From an uncultured Legionella sp. (GTDB lineage Bacteria; Pseudomonadota; Gammaproteobacteria; Legionellales; Legionellaceae), in the NCBI GenBank assembly GCA_902168255.1, contig CABHON010000017.1, positions 62,001 to 126,000 of the forward strand: 64,000 bases of DNA. The letters run 5' to 3'. Positions 36,925 to 46,507 of this stretch are shown piece by piece; the first letter of the stretch is position 1; the number at the start of each line of letters is the position of its first letter. Below the pieces are notes generated by a model. The model made no database searches. It was not told where the DNA came from and worked only from the letters and a program-made list of their open reading frames with translations. A program made the position numbers and the translations under genes.

Positions 36925-38961
36925 ATGACTGTTTCATTGCCTTCTTTACCTAAATTCCAACATTTAGATGTTGAACATATTCCTCAACAATTGGCCACTA
37001 TGTTTTTACAACATAAAGCACAATTAGATGAATTATTAAATGAAGCCAATGGGCATTACACATGGGAAAACTTGATTTTTCCATTGGAAATCATGGGTGA
37101 TGAATGGCATAAAGTGATTGGTCCCTTGGCACATTTAAATGGCGTGGCTAATACTAAAAAAGTACGCGAAGCCTATCAAAAATGTTTACCTATCTTAACA
37201 GAATATGCGTTAACATTTGCGCATCATCAAGGATTTTATAAGGCGGTGCAGCAATTGAGCGAATCGCCTATTTTTAATCACTTAAATACGACGAAACAAA
37301 AAATTATTCGTGATCAATTAATTGATTTTAAATTGGCGGGTATTACGCTGAGTGAAAAAGATAAAGAGCGTTTCAAAGAAATCCAACAGCAATTATCAAT
37401 TTTATGTAATCAATTTGAAAACCATTTATTAGATGCGACACAAGCATGGAAAAAGCATGTTCAAGAAGATAATAAACTTTTTGGAATTCCGGCACATATT
37501 CTTCAAGAAGCTGCAACATTAGCAAAAAAAGAAAAACAAACGGGTTGGCTCTTTTCATTAGAACCACCTGTTTATCAAGCCATCATGATGTATGCAGAGG
37601 ATCGAGAATTACGTGAAACTTTTTATCATGCATACGTTACACGCGCTTCTCAATTAAGCCCGAGTGGCCCTCAATGGGATAATACCCAAATTATGCATGA
37701 TATTTTGGCTTTGCGTCATGAGGAAGCTGTATTATTAGGGTATGCTAATTATGCAGAGCTTTCATTAGCCAAAAAAATGGCAGAAACGCCCAAACACGTG
37801 TTTGATTTTATCGATACGCTTATTCAAAAAGTAAAACCCCAAGCAGAACGAGAATTTCAGCAATTAGAAAATTTTGCCCGTGAACAATTCTCCTTGGAAA
37901 AATTAGAGCCTTGGGATGTGGCATACGTCAGTGAAAAATTACGCGAAGCGGAATATGCCGTATCACAAAATGAATTTCGTCCTTACCTTCCTCATCGCGC
38001 AGTATTAGAAGGTTTATTTAAAATAGCCGGTAAATTATACGGCATGCGTTTTGAGCATATAGAAAAAGTGGAAACGTGGCATCCCGATGTCTTATTCTTT
38101 GCAGTCCATGATGAAATGGAACAAGCGCGAGGTTTTGTTTATGTCGATCTTTTTGCCCGCTCAGAAAAGCGAGGGGGGGCATGGATGGATGATTGCCTAA
38201 GTCGACAACATTTAGCTGATGGTTCATTACAACTTCCAGTTGCTTATCTAACCTGTAATTTTACCAAACCCATGGAGCCACAAAAAGATGCGTTATTGTC
38301 GCATGAAGAAGTCGTGACCTTATTTCATGAATTTGGCCACACATTGCATCACATTTTAACACTAGTAGATGAAGCGTCTGCTTCAGGTATTGGTGATGTT
38401 GAATGGGATGCTGTAGAATTACCAAGCCAATTTTTTGAACACTGGTGTTGGCAAAAAGAAGCCATTGCGCTTTTCTCAAAACACATAGAAACGGGATTGC
38501 CTATTCCTGATGATAAAGTTGAACAATTATTAAAAGCAAAAAACTTTCAATCTGCTATGTGGTTGACCCGTCAATTAGAATTTACCTTATTTGATTTTCG
38601 TATTCATGCTGAGTTTGAACCTACCACGGGCAATCGAATTCAAGAGATTTTAGATGAAGTAAGAGCTCGAGTAACCGTAGTGCCTATTGCACCTTACAAT
38701 CAATTCCAACATGGTTTTGCGCATATTTTTTCTGGTGGATATTCAGCCGGATATTATAGTTATTTATGGGCAGAAGTGCTATCAAGTGATGCGTTTGTTG
38801 AGTTTGAAAAGCATGGTATATTTGATAAAGCAACAGGCAGAAAATTCTTACATACTGTTTTGGAAGTAGGTAGTTCTCGCCCAATCCTTGAATCTTTTGT
38901 TGCTTTCCGAGGACAACCTCCTTCAATCGAGGCATTATTAAGACATTTGGGAATAGAATAA
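36925..38961 (+). CDS. prlC: Oligopeptidase A (M3 family zinc metallopeptidase)
   Basis: 678 residues. The zinc site HEFGH is at 468-472 (in TLFHEFGHTLHH), with the third ligand Glu further on near ELPSQFFEHWCW. The typical C-terminal YSYLWAEVLSSDAF is present. It cuts short peptides, such as signal-peptide fragments, in the cytoplasm. Size and order match E. coli PrlC (OpdA). It ends an apparent operon with the flavoprotein and small membrane protein. Confidence 0.95.
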   Translation: MTVSLPSLPKFQHLDVEHIPQQLATMFLQHKAQLDELLNEANGHYTWENLIFPLEIMGDEWHKVIGPLAHLNGVANTKKVREAYQKCLPILTEYALTFAHHQGFYKAVQQLSESPIFNHLNTTKQKIIRDQLIDFKLAGITLSEKDKERFKEIQQQLSILCNQFENHLLDATQAWKKHVQEDNKLFGIPAHILQEAATLAKKEKQTGWLFSLEPPVYQAIMMYAEDRELRETFYHAYVTRASQLSPSGPQWDNTQIMHDILALRHEEAVLLGYANYAELSLAKKMAETPKHVFDFIDTLIQKVKPQAEREFQQLENFAREQFSLEKLEPWDVAYVSEKLREAEYAVSQNEFRPYLPHRAVLEGLFKIAGKLYGMRFEHIEKVETWHPDVLFFAVHDEMEQARGFVYVDLFARSEKRGGAWMDDCLSRQHLADGSLQLPVAYLTCNFTKPMEPQKDALLSHEEVVTLFHEFGHTLHHILTLVDEASASGIGDVEWDAVELPSQFFEHWCWQKEAIALFSKHIETGLPIPDDKVEQLLKAKNFQSAMWLTRQLEFTLFDFRIHAEFEPTTGNRIQEILDEVRARVTVVPIAPYNQFQHGFAHIFSGGYSAGYYSYLWAEVLSSDAFVEFEKHGIFDKATGRKFLHTVLEVGSSRPILESFVAFRGQPPSIEALLRHLGIE

Positions 38962-39247
38962 AGTTGATGATGAATTTTCAGCGACAATGCAAAGAAGTTG
39001 GGTATTAACAAGCTAAAAATATTTTATTTTTTCCTTGTATTTATCAGAGAGTTGATTAAGCTTATATATAAGAGCAGTCCAAAATATTGCGAATTTCCAA
39101 CTCTTCATTATGTTTCTCTAAACTGTAGCTTTTAGAGAATACTCTACAAGTCCGCTAAAAATAACTATTACATTAAAATTATTTTAGCAGTTTTAATCTA
39201 TTTTTTATCTCTATATATTTATTGATATAGAGTAGGAGGATAAAATC
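38962..39247. other. Gap before the KGG gene
   Basis: AT-rich, no open frame of note. A hairpin with GCTAAAA (39154-39160) and TTTTAGC (39182-39188) is present, followed by a T-rich stretch, perhaps a weak terminator for opdA or a regulatory site. I see no clear promoter. Confidence 0.35.
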
Positions 39248-39484
39248 ATGGCTGGTACATCAGAAGGCGGAAAAAAAGCCGCAGAAACAAGACGTCAAAA
39301 TCCTGATGATCATGAAACTCGTGTAAGGGCAGGTGAAAAAGCTGCTGAAACACGTGGTTATGAAAGTCTAAGTGAAGCAGGAAGAAAAGGTGGTGAGCAT
39401 TCTCACGGTGGTAGTAGCCAAAGTGGCCATGGCCAAAGCGGCAGTAACCAAAGTAGTCGAGGCCGAAGTAATAAAGATGATTAA
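39248..39484 (+). CDS. KGG-motif stress protein (YciG/con-10-like)
   Basis: 78 residues, highly hydrophilic. Repeats of about 20 residues carry the 'GGxxAAxTR' motif (EGGKKAAETRR, GEKAAETRGYESLSEAGRKGG), as in the stress-induced KGG/con-10 family. A Ser/Gly/Gln/His-rich tail follows (SSQSGHGQSGSNQSS). ATG at 39248 follows a near-perfect AGGAGG, so strong translation is expected. Such proteins accumulate in stationary phase or desiccation in other bacteria. A rho-independent terminator follows. Confidence 0.8.
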   Translation: MAGTSEGGKKAAETRRQNPDDHETRVRAGEKAAETRGYESLSEAGRKGGEHSHGGSSQSGHGQSGSNQSSRGRSNKDD

Positions 39485-39528
39485 TTCTTATTACTAGAAA
39501 CCACCAACTTTTCGAAGTTGCTTTAACC

Positions 39529-39562
39529 GCCAGCTATTACTTTTATAATAGCTGGCTTTTTT
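39529..39562 (+). terminator. Rho-independent terminator after the KGG gene
   Basis: GCCAGCTATTA (39529-39539), a 6-base loop, TAATAGCTGGC (39546-39556), then six T. A perfect 11-base stem. Confidence 0.92.
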
Positions 39563-39651
39563 ATTCCTTCAAAGATATTCAATATAACCACCCTCGCCTC
39601 TCATTCTTTACTTCTAAATAATAATCTCTATTAGCCCTTCTTAAGATAAAT

Positions 39652-39681
39652 TTGACATTTACTAAAAAAATAGGTTAGGAT
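39652..39681 (+). promoter_or_regulatory. Promoter of rpmH-rnpA
   Basis: TTGACA (39652-39657), then TTAGGA after 17 bases or TAGGAT after 18 (39675-39681). It lies 44 bases before the rpmH start. The -35 box is consensus; the -10 is moderate. Confidence 0.6.
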
Positions 39682-39724
39682 CCAGCCCATTTTAATAGTA
39701 ACAATATAGAGAAAAAGGTTTTTT

Positions 39725-39859
39725 ATGAAACGTACTTTTCAACCAAGTAATTTAAAGAAGAAGCGTGATCATGGTTTTCGTGCACGTATGGCAACTCGTG
39801 GCGGGCGCTTAGTTTTAAGCCGTCGCAGACAAAAAGGACGTAAGCGCTTAGCTGTTTAG
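39725..39859 (+). CDS. rpmH: Ribosomal protein L34
   Basis: 44 residues, very basic: [20 protein letters not shown] and then the invariant [15 protein letters not shown] and KGRKRL. A component of the 50S subunit. It is the first gene of the rpmH-rnpA-yidD-yidC-mnmE string. No dnaA precedes it here. Confidence 0.98.
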   Translation: MKRTFQPSNLKKKRDHGFRARMATRGGRLVLSRRRQKGRKRLAV

Positions 39860-39875
39860 TTATCCGTTCTTGAGC

Positions 39876-40226
39876 ATGGATTATGCTTTTCCAAAAGCTA
39901 AACGGCTTTTGAAAAAAGAAGAATATGAGCGGGTTTTTAAAAAAACAAAAGAAACAAAAAAAATTGATACGGATGTTTTTTTTGTGTTGACCGCTCCTAA
40001 CGATAAAGAGACTGCCCGGCTGGGATTTGCACTTTCTAAAAAGGTTTTGCCAAAAGCGTGCATGCGAAACCGGGTTAAACGTCTCTTTAGAGAAGATTTT
40101 AGAGTGAACTCTCTAACGCTTAAGTCTATGGATATTATTGTGCTGGCTAAGTCAGGCTTAAAAGACTCGACTAATCCAGAAATCAGAAATAATCTTTCCT
40201 TGTTATGGCGAAAACTAAAGCAATGA
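39876..40226 (+). CDS. rnpA: Ribonuclease P protein component
   Basis: 116 residues from ATG at 39876 (TTG at 39870 is also in frame). A basic RNA-binding protein with the family signature near [10 protein letters not shown]. It assists the RNase P RNA in cutting 5' leaders from tRNA precursors. It is 16 bases after rpmH, and its stop overlaps the yidD start (ATGA). The RNase P RNA gene itself is not in this window. Confidence 0.95.
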   Translation: MDYAFPKAKRLLKKEEYERVFKKTKETKKIDTDVFFVLTAPNDKETARLGFALSKKVLPKACMRNRVKRLFREDFRVNSLTLKSMDIIVLAKSGLKDSTNPEIRNNLSLLWRKLKQ

Positions 40227-40594
40227 ACATATACCCTAAGCAATGGAGCTTTCGACGAAGTGAAAATCATAACGAGAACTTGAGTTTACAACAAGTAAAT
40301 AAGGGTTCGACTAAGGTTTTCAAAGATTATAAAAACTTCCTTGGACATATTATTCGCTTTTTAATTCTGCTTCCTATTTATGGATACCGTTACTTAATAA
40401 GCCCATTTTTGCCAATGGCATGCCGTTTTGAGCCGACGTGTTCCGCTTATGCCATCGAGGCAATTCAAACATGCGGTGTTTTTAAAGGAATGACGAAAGC
40501 CATTTTCCGTTTACTAAGATGCCATCCATGGTGTATGGGTGGATATGATCCTGTTTCACCTAATAAGAGATATAAAAAAGATGATAGATATTAA
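40223..40594 (+). CDS. yidD: Membrane protein insertion efficiency factor YidD
   Basis: 123 residues from ATG at 40223, which overlaps the rnpA stop as ATGA; another ATG at 40205 is less likely. The conserved core is [20 protein letters not shown] followed by FEPTCSAYA and the [11 protein letters not shown] end. The N-terminal part of about 45 residues before this core is longer than usual for YidD (typically 70-85 residues in all). It may be an extension or a wrong start. It helps YidC-dependent insertion, and yidC overlaps its end by 14 bases. Confidence 0.92.
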   Translation: MNIYPKQWSFRRSENHNENLSLQQVNKGSTKVFKDYKNFLGHIIRFLILLPIYGYRYLISPFLPMACRFEPTCSAYAIEAIQTCGVFKGMTKAIFRLLRCHPWCMGGYDPVSPNKRYKKDDRY

Positions 40595-42260
40595 ACGTGC
40601 AGCCTTATATGGTGTATTGCTGTTAATTGTTTACACCCTTTGGATGGATTGGCAAAAAGATTATGCACCTACTCCTTCTATAGCAGCAACAACGCTCTAT
40701 GGCTCGAGTGGTTCCAGTAGTGTGGCACAATCTACAGCGAATTCAGAAAATACTGTCACCGATAGTACTGTCGTTAAACAGCCGTTAAAGTTCGTTGAAA
40801 CGGATGTTTTGAAAGTGGGATTTAACGTTAATACGGGTGATTTAGTTAGTGCTAATTTAATGAACTATAAAGAAAGTTTAGAAAATCCTAAACCTTTTAC
40901 AGTTTTGACGGATAAAATATCAAAACAATATGTTACCTCGATGCGGCTTCTCGCGTCTAAAAATGGAGAATTAAGTAACCAAGCTGTTCAATTTTCACCC
41001 GAAAGCTTTCAGGTCCAGCAAGAAAATGATCAATGGATTGTTAGCATGGCAGGCACAGGGCAAGATGGCCTGCAAGTCAAAAAAGAATTTCTTCTTAAAA
41101 AAGGGGAGTATTTAATTCGGGTACGTTATATCCTTGAGAATGCTACCGAACAACCATGGAAAGGTGCTGTCAGCACTTCTTTTTCACAGAATAATCCTCA
41201 TGAAGATAAATCCAGTTTATTTCATTTAGGTTCTTATTCTGGGGGAGCTATTTCAATTCCAGGTGATAAGTTATATAAAAAAATTAGCTATGGTGACATG
41301 GCTAAAGAAAATTTAGAACAAAAAGTAAAAGACGGCTGGATTGCAATGCAGCAGCATTACTTTTTAACAGCGTGGATTCCTTCCACTGGCTCTACTAATA
41401 CGTTTTATACTCAAACTGTTAAAAATGCCAATGGTGAGCTCTATAATATTGGTATGCTAAGCGAACCAATTCAGATAGAGCCAAAACAGACTTATGAAGT
41501 GTCTGCTGGATTATATATTGGTCCCGAGTTAACGAATGTGCTTGAAACTATTGCCCCTGGATTGGATTTAACGATCGATTATGGATGGCTTAGTGCTATT
41601 TCTGTCTTTATTTTCTTTATTTTAGAGAATATTCAGAAAGTGATTGGTAACTGGGGTTGGTCAATTATTCTTGTTACGTTATTAATCAAGTTAGTTTTCT
41701 ATCGTTTGTCAGAAAAGAGCTATACTTCCATGGCTAACATGCGAAAATTACAACCTCAATTAGAATCGTTAAGACATCGTTTTGGCGATGATAAAGCGGC
41801 GATGAGTAAAGCAACCATGGAGTTATATCGTAAGGAGAAGGTGAATCCTTTAGGTGGTTGTTTACCTACTATAGTCCAGATTCCAGTGTTTATCGGCCTT
41901 TATTGGGTAATCTTAGAAAGTGTTCAATTACGGCAAGCACCTTTTATTTTCTGGATTCATGATTTGTCCGTTCCTGATCCTTATTATATTTTGCCAATCA
42001 TTATGGGATTAACCATGTTAATGCAGCAAAAGTTAAACCCACCTCCACCGGATCCAACACAAGCTAAAATGATGATGATTCTACCTATTGTGTTTACGGG
42101 GTTATTTCTACATTTTCCAGCAGGTTTGGTACTTTACTGGACAGTGAACAATGCCTTATCCATTGCCCAACAATGGGTTATTACACGACGCGTTAGTAAT
42201 AATATTATCAAAAAACGCTTTAGTCATAAGAAATTGACTAAAAAGAAAAATGACGCATGA
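40581..42260 (+). CDS. yidC: Membrane protein insertase YidC
   Basis: 559 residues from ATG at 40581; a longer reading from 40539 overlaps yidD and is not supported. An N-terminal membrane segment is followed by a periplasmic beta-sandwich domain (about 60-340). Next come five membrane segments with the family's cytoplasmic loop ([18 protein letters not shown]) and the [17 protein letters not shown] motif. It inserts and folds inner-membrane proteins, with or without SecYEG. The basic C-terminal tail ([12 protein letters not shown]) can bind ribosomes. It overlaps mnmE by 11 bases. Confidence 0.97.
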   Translation: MIDIKRAALYGVLLLIVYTLWMDWQKDYAPTPSIAATTLYGSSGSSSVAQSTANSENTVTDSTVVKQPLKFVETDVLKVGFNVNTGDLVSANLMNYKESLENPKPFTVLTDKISKQYVTSMRLLASKNGELSNQAVQFSPESFQVQQENDQWIVSMAGTGQDGLQVKKEFLLKKGEYLIRVRYILENATEQPWKGAVSTSFSQNNPHEDKSSLFHLGSYSGGAISIPGDKLYKKISYGDMAKENLEQKVKDGWIAMQQHYFLTAWIPSTGSTNTFYTQTVKNANGELYNIGMLSEPIQIEPKQTYEVSAGLYIGPELTNVLETIAPGLDLTIDYGWLSAISVFIFFILENIQKVIGNWGWSIILVTLLIKLVFYRLSEKSYTSMANMRKLQPQLESLRHRFGDDKAAMSKATMELYRKEKVNPLGGCLPTIVQIPVFIGLYWVILESVQLRQAPFIFWIHDLSVPDPYYILPIIMGLTMLMQQKLNPPPPDPTQAKMMMILPIVFTGLFLHFPAGLVLYWTVNNALSIAQQWVITRRVSNNIIKKRFSHKKLTKKKNDA

Positions 42261-43605
42261 TATGCAACGCGACACTATCGCGGCCATTGCTACCCCAGCT
42301 GGCCGCGGTGGTATTGGTATTGTGCGGGTGTCTGGCTCACAGGCATTAGCTCTAGGAGAGGCAATAACTCGCAAAAGGTTATCCGTAAGAAAAGCAACCT
42401 ACGCTGAATTTCAGGATGATAAAGGAAATATAATCGATCAAGGTGTTGTGATTTACTTTGCAACGCCCCATTCTTTCACTGGCGAAGAGGTCATTGAGTT
42501 TCAGGGACATGGTAGTCCAGTGGTTCTCAATCTTTTATTAAGGCAATTACTTGTTTTAGGTGCAAGACCCGCGCGTCCTGGAGAATTCTCAGAGCGTGCT
42601 TTTTTAAATGATAAACTCGATCTTGTACAAGCTGAAGCAATTAGCGACCTGATTGAAGCCTCATCCGAGAAGGCCTCACGTCTGGCTATGCGAAATTTAA
42701 AAGGGGCTTTTTCTAAAAAAATTGCCGATTTTCAAGAAGAATTAACCTTATTACGTGTTTATGTTGAGGCCGCGATTGATTTTCCTGAAGAAGAAATTGA
42801 TTTCTTAGCTGATACAAGAATTAACCAAAATCTTTCAGAGCGTATTACAGAGTTAACGCTATTATTGCAGCAAGCAAAACAAGGTGTTGTCCTTAAAGAA
42901 GGCTTTACCGTAGTTTTAGCTGGTCATCCTAATGCAGGTAAATCAACTTTACTCAATTGCTTGTCTGGAAAAGAATCGGCCATCGTGACTGACATTCCCG
43001 GCACAACACGTGATGTCATGCGTGAAGAGATTTTAATTGACGGAATGCCGGTTCATATTATCGACACGGCGGGTTTGCGCGAAAGCGAAGATCCTATCGA
43101 ACAAGAAGGTATTCGGCGGGCATGGAAAGAAATTCAAGAAGCTGATCATGTATTATTATTAGTAGACGTTGAGCATTTAGACGATTTAGAACAAATCAAA
43201 ACAAATATTTTATCCAAAATTACTAAAAAAATTTCGTATAGTGTTATTGTCAATAAAATCGATAAAACCCCATTATTTGAACCACCTGCACCCAATGTTA
43301 TTTATATTTCTGCTAAATATGAGCAAGGTATTGATGCCCTTCGTAATCATTTAACTCATGTTGCAGGTATGGATAATTTTTCTGAAGAGAATTTTTTTAT
43401 GGCCCGACAACGGCATTTAGATGCGCTTGAACGAGCATTAGACTGCTTAAAAACGGGAGAAGCACAATTAGTGCAACATAAAGCAGGCGAGTTATTAGCC
43501 GAAGATCTTCGGCAAGCTCAAAAAAATCTTTCAGAAATTACCGGAGAATTCTCTTCCGATGACTTATTAGGAAAAATTTTTTCGAGCTTTTGTATTGGAA
43601 AGTAA
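42250..43605 (+). CDS. mnmE: tRNA modification GTPase MnmE
   Basis: 451 residues. An N-terminal tetrahydrofolate-binding domain (RDTIAAIATPAGRGGIGIVR) comes first, then a helical domain with an inserted G domain (Walker A GHPNAGKST, then DIPGTTRD and DTAGLR). The C-terminal CIGK motif is invariant. With MnmG it makes the 5-carboxymethylaminomethyl group on wobble uridines of some tRNAs. It overlaps yidC by 11 bases. The gene string ends here; a 175-base gap follows. MnmG is not seen. Confidence 0.97.
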   Translation: MTHDMQRDTIAAIATPAGRGGIGIVRVSGSQALALGEAITRKRLSVRKATYAEFQDDKGNIIDQGVVIYFATPHSFTGEEVIEFQGHGSPVVLNLLLRQLLVLGARPARPGEFSERAFLNDKLDLVQAEAISDLIEASSEKASRLAMRNLKGAFSKKIADFQEELTLLRVYVEAAIDFPEEEIDFLADTRINQNLSERITELTLLLQQAKQGVVLKEGFTVVLAGHPNAGKSTLLNCLSGKESAIVTDIPGTTRDVMREEILIDGMPVHIIDTAGLRESEDPIEQEGIRRAWKEIQEADHVLLLVDVEHLDDLEQIKTNILSKITKKISYSVIVNKIDKTPLFEPPAPNVIYISAKYEQGIDALRNHLTHVAGMDNFSEENFFMARQRHLDALERALDCLKTGEAQLVQHKAGELLAEDLRQAQKNLSEITGEFSSDDLLGKIFSSFCIGK

Positions 43606-43780
43606 AAGTTTTATATCAATAGGCTTCTTGCATAACCTTCCTTCTACGGAGAGCTTGTTCTAAGAGTTAATTCACTTTGATGGGTGACTTTCTCTTCTTT
43701 AAATTCTTGCGCATTGAAAATAATTTTATTATTACTATTTAAATTGAAATATTAAAACTTTTTTAGCATAATCTAAACTT
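43606..43780. other. Gap between mnmE and ABC transporter
   Basis: No gene seen. The stretch ggcttcttgcataacc near 43621 recurs reversed near 55841-55857 (ggttatgcaagaagg), so a short dispersed repeat is present. AT-rich otherwise. Confidence 0.4.
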
Positions 43781-44701
43781 ATGTTGGCACTTTCTATTAA
43801 AAACCTTAAAAAAATGTATGCGACGGGGCTTATCGCTTTGAAAGGTATTAGCTTGGATGTAAAAGAAAAGGATTTTTTTGCCTTGCTCGGCCCGAATGGC
43901 GCGGGTAAATCCACCACTATTAGTATTATTTGTTCATTGGTTCGCAAAGACAGTGGCACAGTGCATATCTTTGGGGATTCTTTGGATGAATACCCTAATC
44001 GAGTGAAATCGCATATTGGTGTCGTGCCCCAAGAGTTTAACTTTAATCCTTTTAATGCCGTTGAGGATATTATTTATTATCAAGCCTGTTATTATGGATT
44101 ACCGCGAAAAAAAGCCAACGAACGTGTAGAAAAAGTATTAAAAGACGTCGAATTATGGGACAAACGACGAACACCGGCTAACTCCCTTTCAGGTGGTATG
44201 AAAAGACGGCTTATGATTGCAAGGGCTTTGGTGCATGAGCCTCGTTTATTGGTTTTGGATGAACCTACGGCAGGAGTCGATATTGAGCTGCGTCGCTCAA
44301 TGTGGAGTTTTTTGCAAGAGCTCAACCAAAAGGGTACTACCATTATTTTAACCACCCATTATCTTGAAGAAGCCGAGCAATTATGTAATCGTATAGCCAT
44401 TATTAATAATGGCAATATTGTGGAAAATACGGATAAAAAAGCATTGTTAACCAAATTGCACCAAGAAACGCTTATCTTAGATCTTAAAGAGCCGCAACTT
44501 GCAGCACCGCAATTAGAAAATTTTACTGTTCGTCTTTTAGATCCATTAACACTCGAAGTGGATGTCCAACATACACAAACATTAAATAATTTATTTCAAC
44601 TGCTGTCACAACATAATATTCATGCTTCAAGTTTACGTAATAAAACTAATCGCCTAGAAGAAATTTTTGTACACACTATTAGGCAGAAAGATGATGCATA
44701 G
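43781..44701 (+). CDS. ABC transporter ATP-binding protein (YadG-like)
   Basis: 306 residues. Walker A GPNGAGKST begins at 37, the ABC signature LSGGM is at 136-140 and Walker B with D-loop LVLDEPTAGVD runs from 157, all complete. The ATPase is of the drug- or polysaccharide-exporter type (CcmA/YadG branch) and pairs with the ABC-2 permease that overlaps its end. The C-terminal 80 residues form an added domain that is common in this branch. Substrate unknown; E. coli yadGH is also uncharacterised. Cytoplasmic side of the inner membrane. Confidence 0.93.
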   Translation: MLALSIKNLKKMYATGLIALKGISLDVKEKDFFALLGPNGAGKSTTISIICSLVRKDSGTVHIFGDSLDEYPNRVKSHIGVVPQEFNFNPFNAVEDIIYYQACYYGLPRKKANERVEKVLKDVELWDKRRTPANSLSGGMKRRLMIARALVHEPRLLVLDEPTAGVDIELRRSMWSFLQELNQKGTTIILTTHYLEEAEQLCNRIAIINNGNIVENTDKKALLTKLHQETLILDLKEPQLAAPQLENFTVRLLDPLTLEVDVQHTQTLNNLFQLLSQHNIHASSLRNKTNRLEEIFVHTIRQKDDA

Positions 44702-45464
44702 TTATTTAATCGCATTAAAAGGAATTGTTATTTACGAACTTACACGCATTCTTCGCATCTGGCGGCAAACGCTTATTCCGCCTCTGATGAATATCAGCTT
44801 ATATTTTTTGATTTTTGGTCATTTCATTGGTTCAAAAATGCCTATGATGGCTGGTACCCATAGTTACATGTCTTTTATAACTCCCGGATTGACCATGATG
44901 GCTATTATTATGGAATCCTATAATGCGTCGGTTTTTCCTTTCTTCATGAGTAAATTTCATCGTAATATTGAAGAAATTCTGGTGGCACCTGTTCCTAATA
45001 CCGTTATTTTATTAGGTTTTACTTTAAGTGGCATGATTCGAGGTTTAACGATAGGCATACTCGTAGCTTGCGTTGCGTATTTATTTAACCCTATCGTTCC
45101 TGCTCATATTATTATTCTACTCATAGCAGCCCTTTTTGCTTCCTGCCTCTTTTCGCTCTTAGGGTTTGCCAATGCTTTTTTTGCAAAAAGTTTTGAAGAC
45201 ATTTCTATTGTACCTACTTTTATTCTTACCCCACTTGTTTATTTGGGGGGTGTTTTTTATTCTATTGATCAATTATCACCTTTTTGGAAAGGATTATCGC
45301 TCTTTAACCCAATTGTATACATCGTGGAAATCTTTCGTCATGGCTTTCTTGATTTAGACAGTAGACATCTCATAATTGGCCTGCTTATATTACTCATGTT
45401 AATTATTACATTATTTTGTTTAAATATTTACTGGCTGAATCGTGGAATTCGCCTTAAAACTTAG
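44691..45464 (+). CDS. ABC-2 type transporter permease (YadH-like)
   Basis: 257 residues from ATG at 44691, overlapping the ATPase gene by 11 bases. It has six membrane segments of the ABC2_membrane family, with the conserved 'F..P..Y.gGvFY....LP.....l...NP..y' block (here FILTPLVYLGGVFYSIDQLS). It forms the export channel with the ATPase. Substrate unknown. A start at 44667 is possible but less likely. Confidence 0.92.
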   Translation: MMHSYLIALKGIVIYELTRILRIWRQTLIPPLMNISLYFLIFGHFIGSKMPMMAGTHSYMSFITPGLTMMAIIMESYNASVFPFFMSKFHRNIEEILVAPVPNTVILLGFTLSGMIRGLTIGILVACVAYLFNPIVPAHIIILLIAALFASCLFSLLGFANAFFAKSFEDISIVPTFILTPLVYLGGVFYSIDQLSPFWKGLSLFNPIVYIVEIFRHGFLDLDSRHLIIGLLILLMLIITLFCLNIYWLNRGIRLKT

Positions 45465-45477
45465 GAGATATATACCC

Positions 45478-46452
45478 ATGATGTCCCCGGATGTTGTTAC
45501 ACAGGCTTATCATCGAATTAAACCCTATACTACTAAAACCCCCTTACTTCAGAGCCATCTCCTCAATAAATTGCTTTCTGCAAATATCTATTTTAAATGT
45601 GAAGGCATGCAAAAAATAGGCGCTTTTAAATTACGAGGTGCACTCAATACTTTATTACACTTAAAAGAGCAAAATAAACTTCCTGCTGAAGTTGTGGCTT
45701 TTAGTTCTGGCAATCATGCTCAAGCGGTTGCTTGGTCTGCACGATTACTCGGTATAAAAGCAACTATTATTATGCCTGCCAACGTCTCCCCTGTTAAAGT
45801 GGCCGCTACAAAAGGTTATGGAGCTGAGGTAATTCTCAAAGAAAATCGTCAAATTGCTGAAGCGTTTGCCCAAGAAAAAGCAAAGTCTTGTTTCTTTTTA
45901 CCACCCTATGATCACGATGATGTTATTGCTGGACAAGGGACTGCTGCTTTGGAAGCCTGGATGGAAGAAGGTGGGTTTGATGCAGTTTTTGCACCTTGTG
46001 GTGGTGGAGGGCTTATTTCGGGAACCTATCTAGCATCGCGTTTATTTTCTGCCGCTGCCAAAATATATGCCACCGAGCCAGAAAATGGCAATGACGCCGC
46101 AGAATCTTATCGAACAGGAAAAATACATAAATTTCTGAATTCCCCTGATACCATCGCTGATGGCGTAAAAACTTTAAGTCTTTCAGAAAGAACATTCCAA
46201 TATGCCAAAAATCTCAATGGTTTCTATGAAATTTCAGAAGAAAATATCATTTATTGGACCCAATGGTTAACACACTTACTAAAAATTAATGTTGAACCTA
46301 CCTCTGCATTAGGCATGGCAGGTGCTTATCAATGGCTCAAAGAAGGTAATTTGAATAAGAAACTTTTAATTATTCTCTCAGGTGCTAATATAGATCCCAC
46401 TACTTATAAAAAAATATGGGAAAAAGATCATTTAACTCTTTTACCTAGCTAG
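45478..46452 (+). CDS. Threonine/serine dehydratase family PLP enzyme
   Basis: 324 residues from ATG at 45478. A fold-type II PLP enzyme with the Schiff-base Lys51 in GAFKLRGA, the SGNHAQAVA asparagine loop, and the CGGGG phosphate loop. No C-terminal regulatory ACT domain is present, so it is the catabolic threonine dehydratase or serine-racemase-like form rather than biosynthetic IlvA. It would turn threonine or serine to 2-oxobutyrate or pyruvate plus ammonia. The choice between threonine dehydratase and serine racemase cannot be made from sequence alone. It starts 13 bases after the permease. Confidence 0.9.
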   Translation: MMSPDVVTQAYHRIKPYTTKTPLLQSHLLNKLLSANIYFKCEGMQKIGAFKLRGALNTLLHLKEQNKLPAEVVAFSSGNHAQAVAWSARLLGIKATIIMPANVSPVKVAATKGYGAEVILKENRQIAEAFAQEKAKSCFFLPPYDHDDVIAGQGTAALEAWMEEGGFDAVFAPCGGGGLISGTYLASRLFSAAAKIYATEPENGNDAAESYRTGKIHKFLNSPDTIADGVKTLSLSERTFQYAKNLNGFYEISEENIIYWTQWLTHLLKINVEPTSALGMAGAYQWLKEGNLNKKLLIILSGANIDPTTYKKIWEKDHLTLLPS

Positions 46453-46507
46453 AATTCGTAGTTAAAACTCAGTAGAATTGGCTCTATTTTAAAAATTAAG
46501 CAAATAA

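Noticed and set aside
39560-39724. Replication origin before rpmH
   Set aside because: No TTATCCACA-type boxes, no AT-rich 13-mers in series and no dnaA; only a normal promoter is seen.
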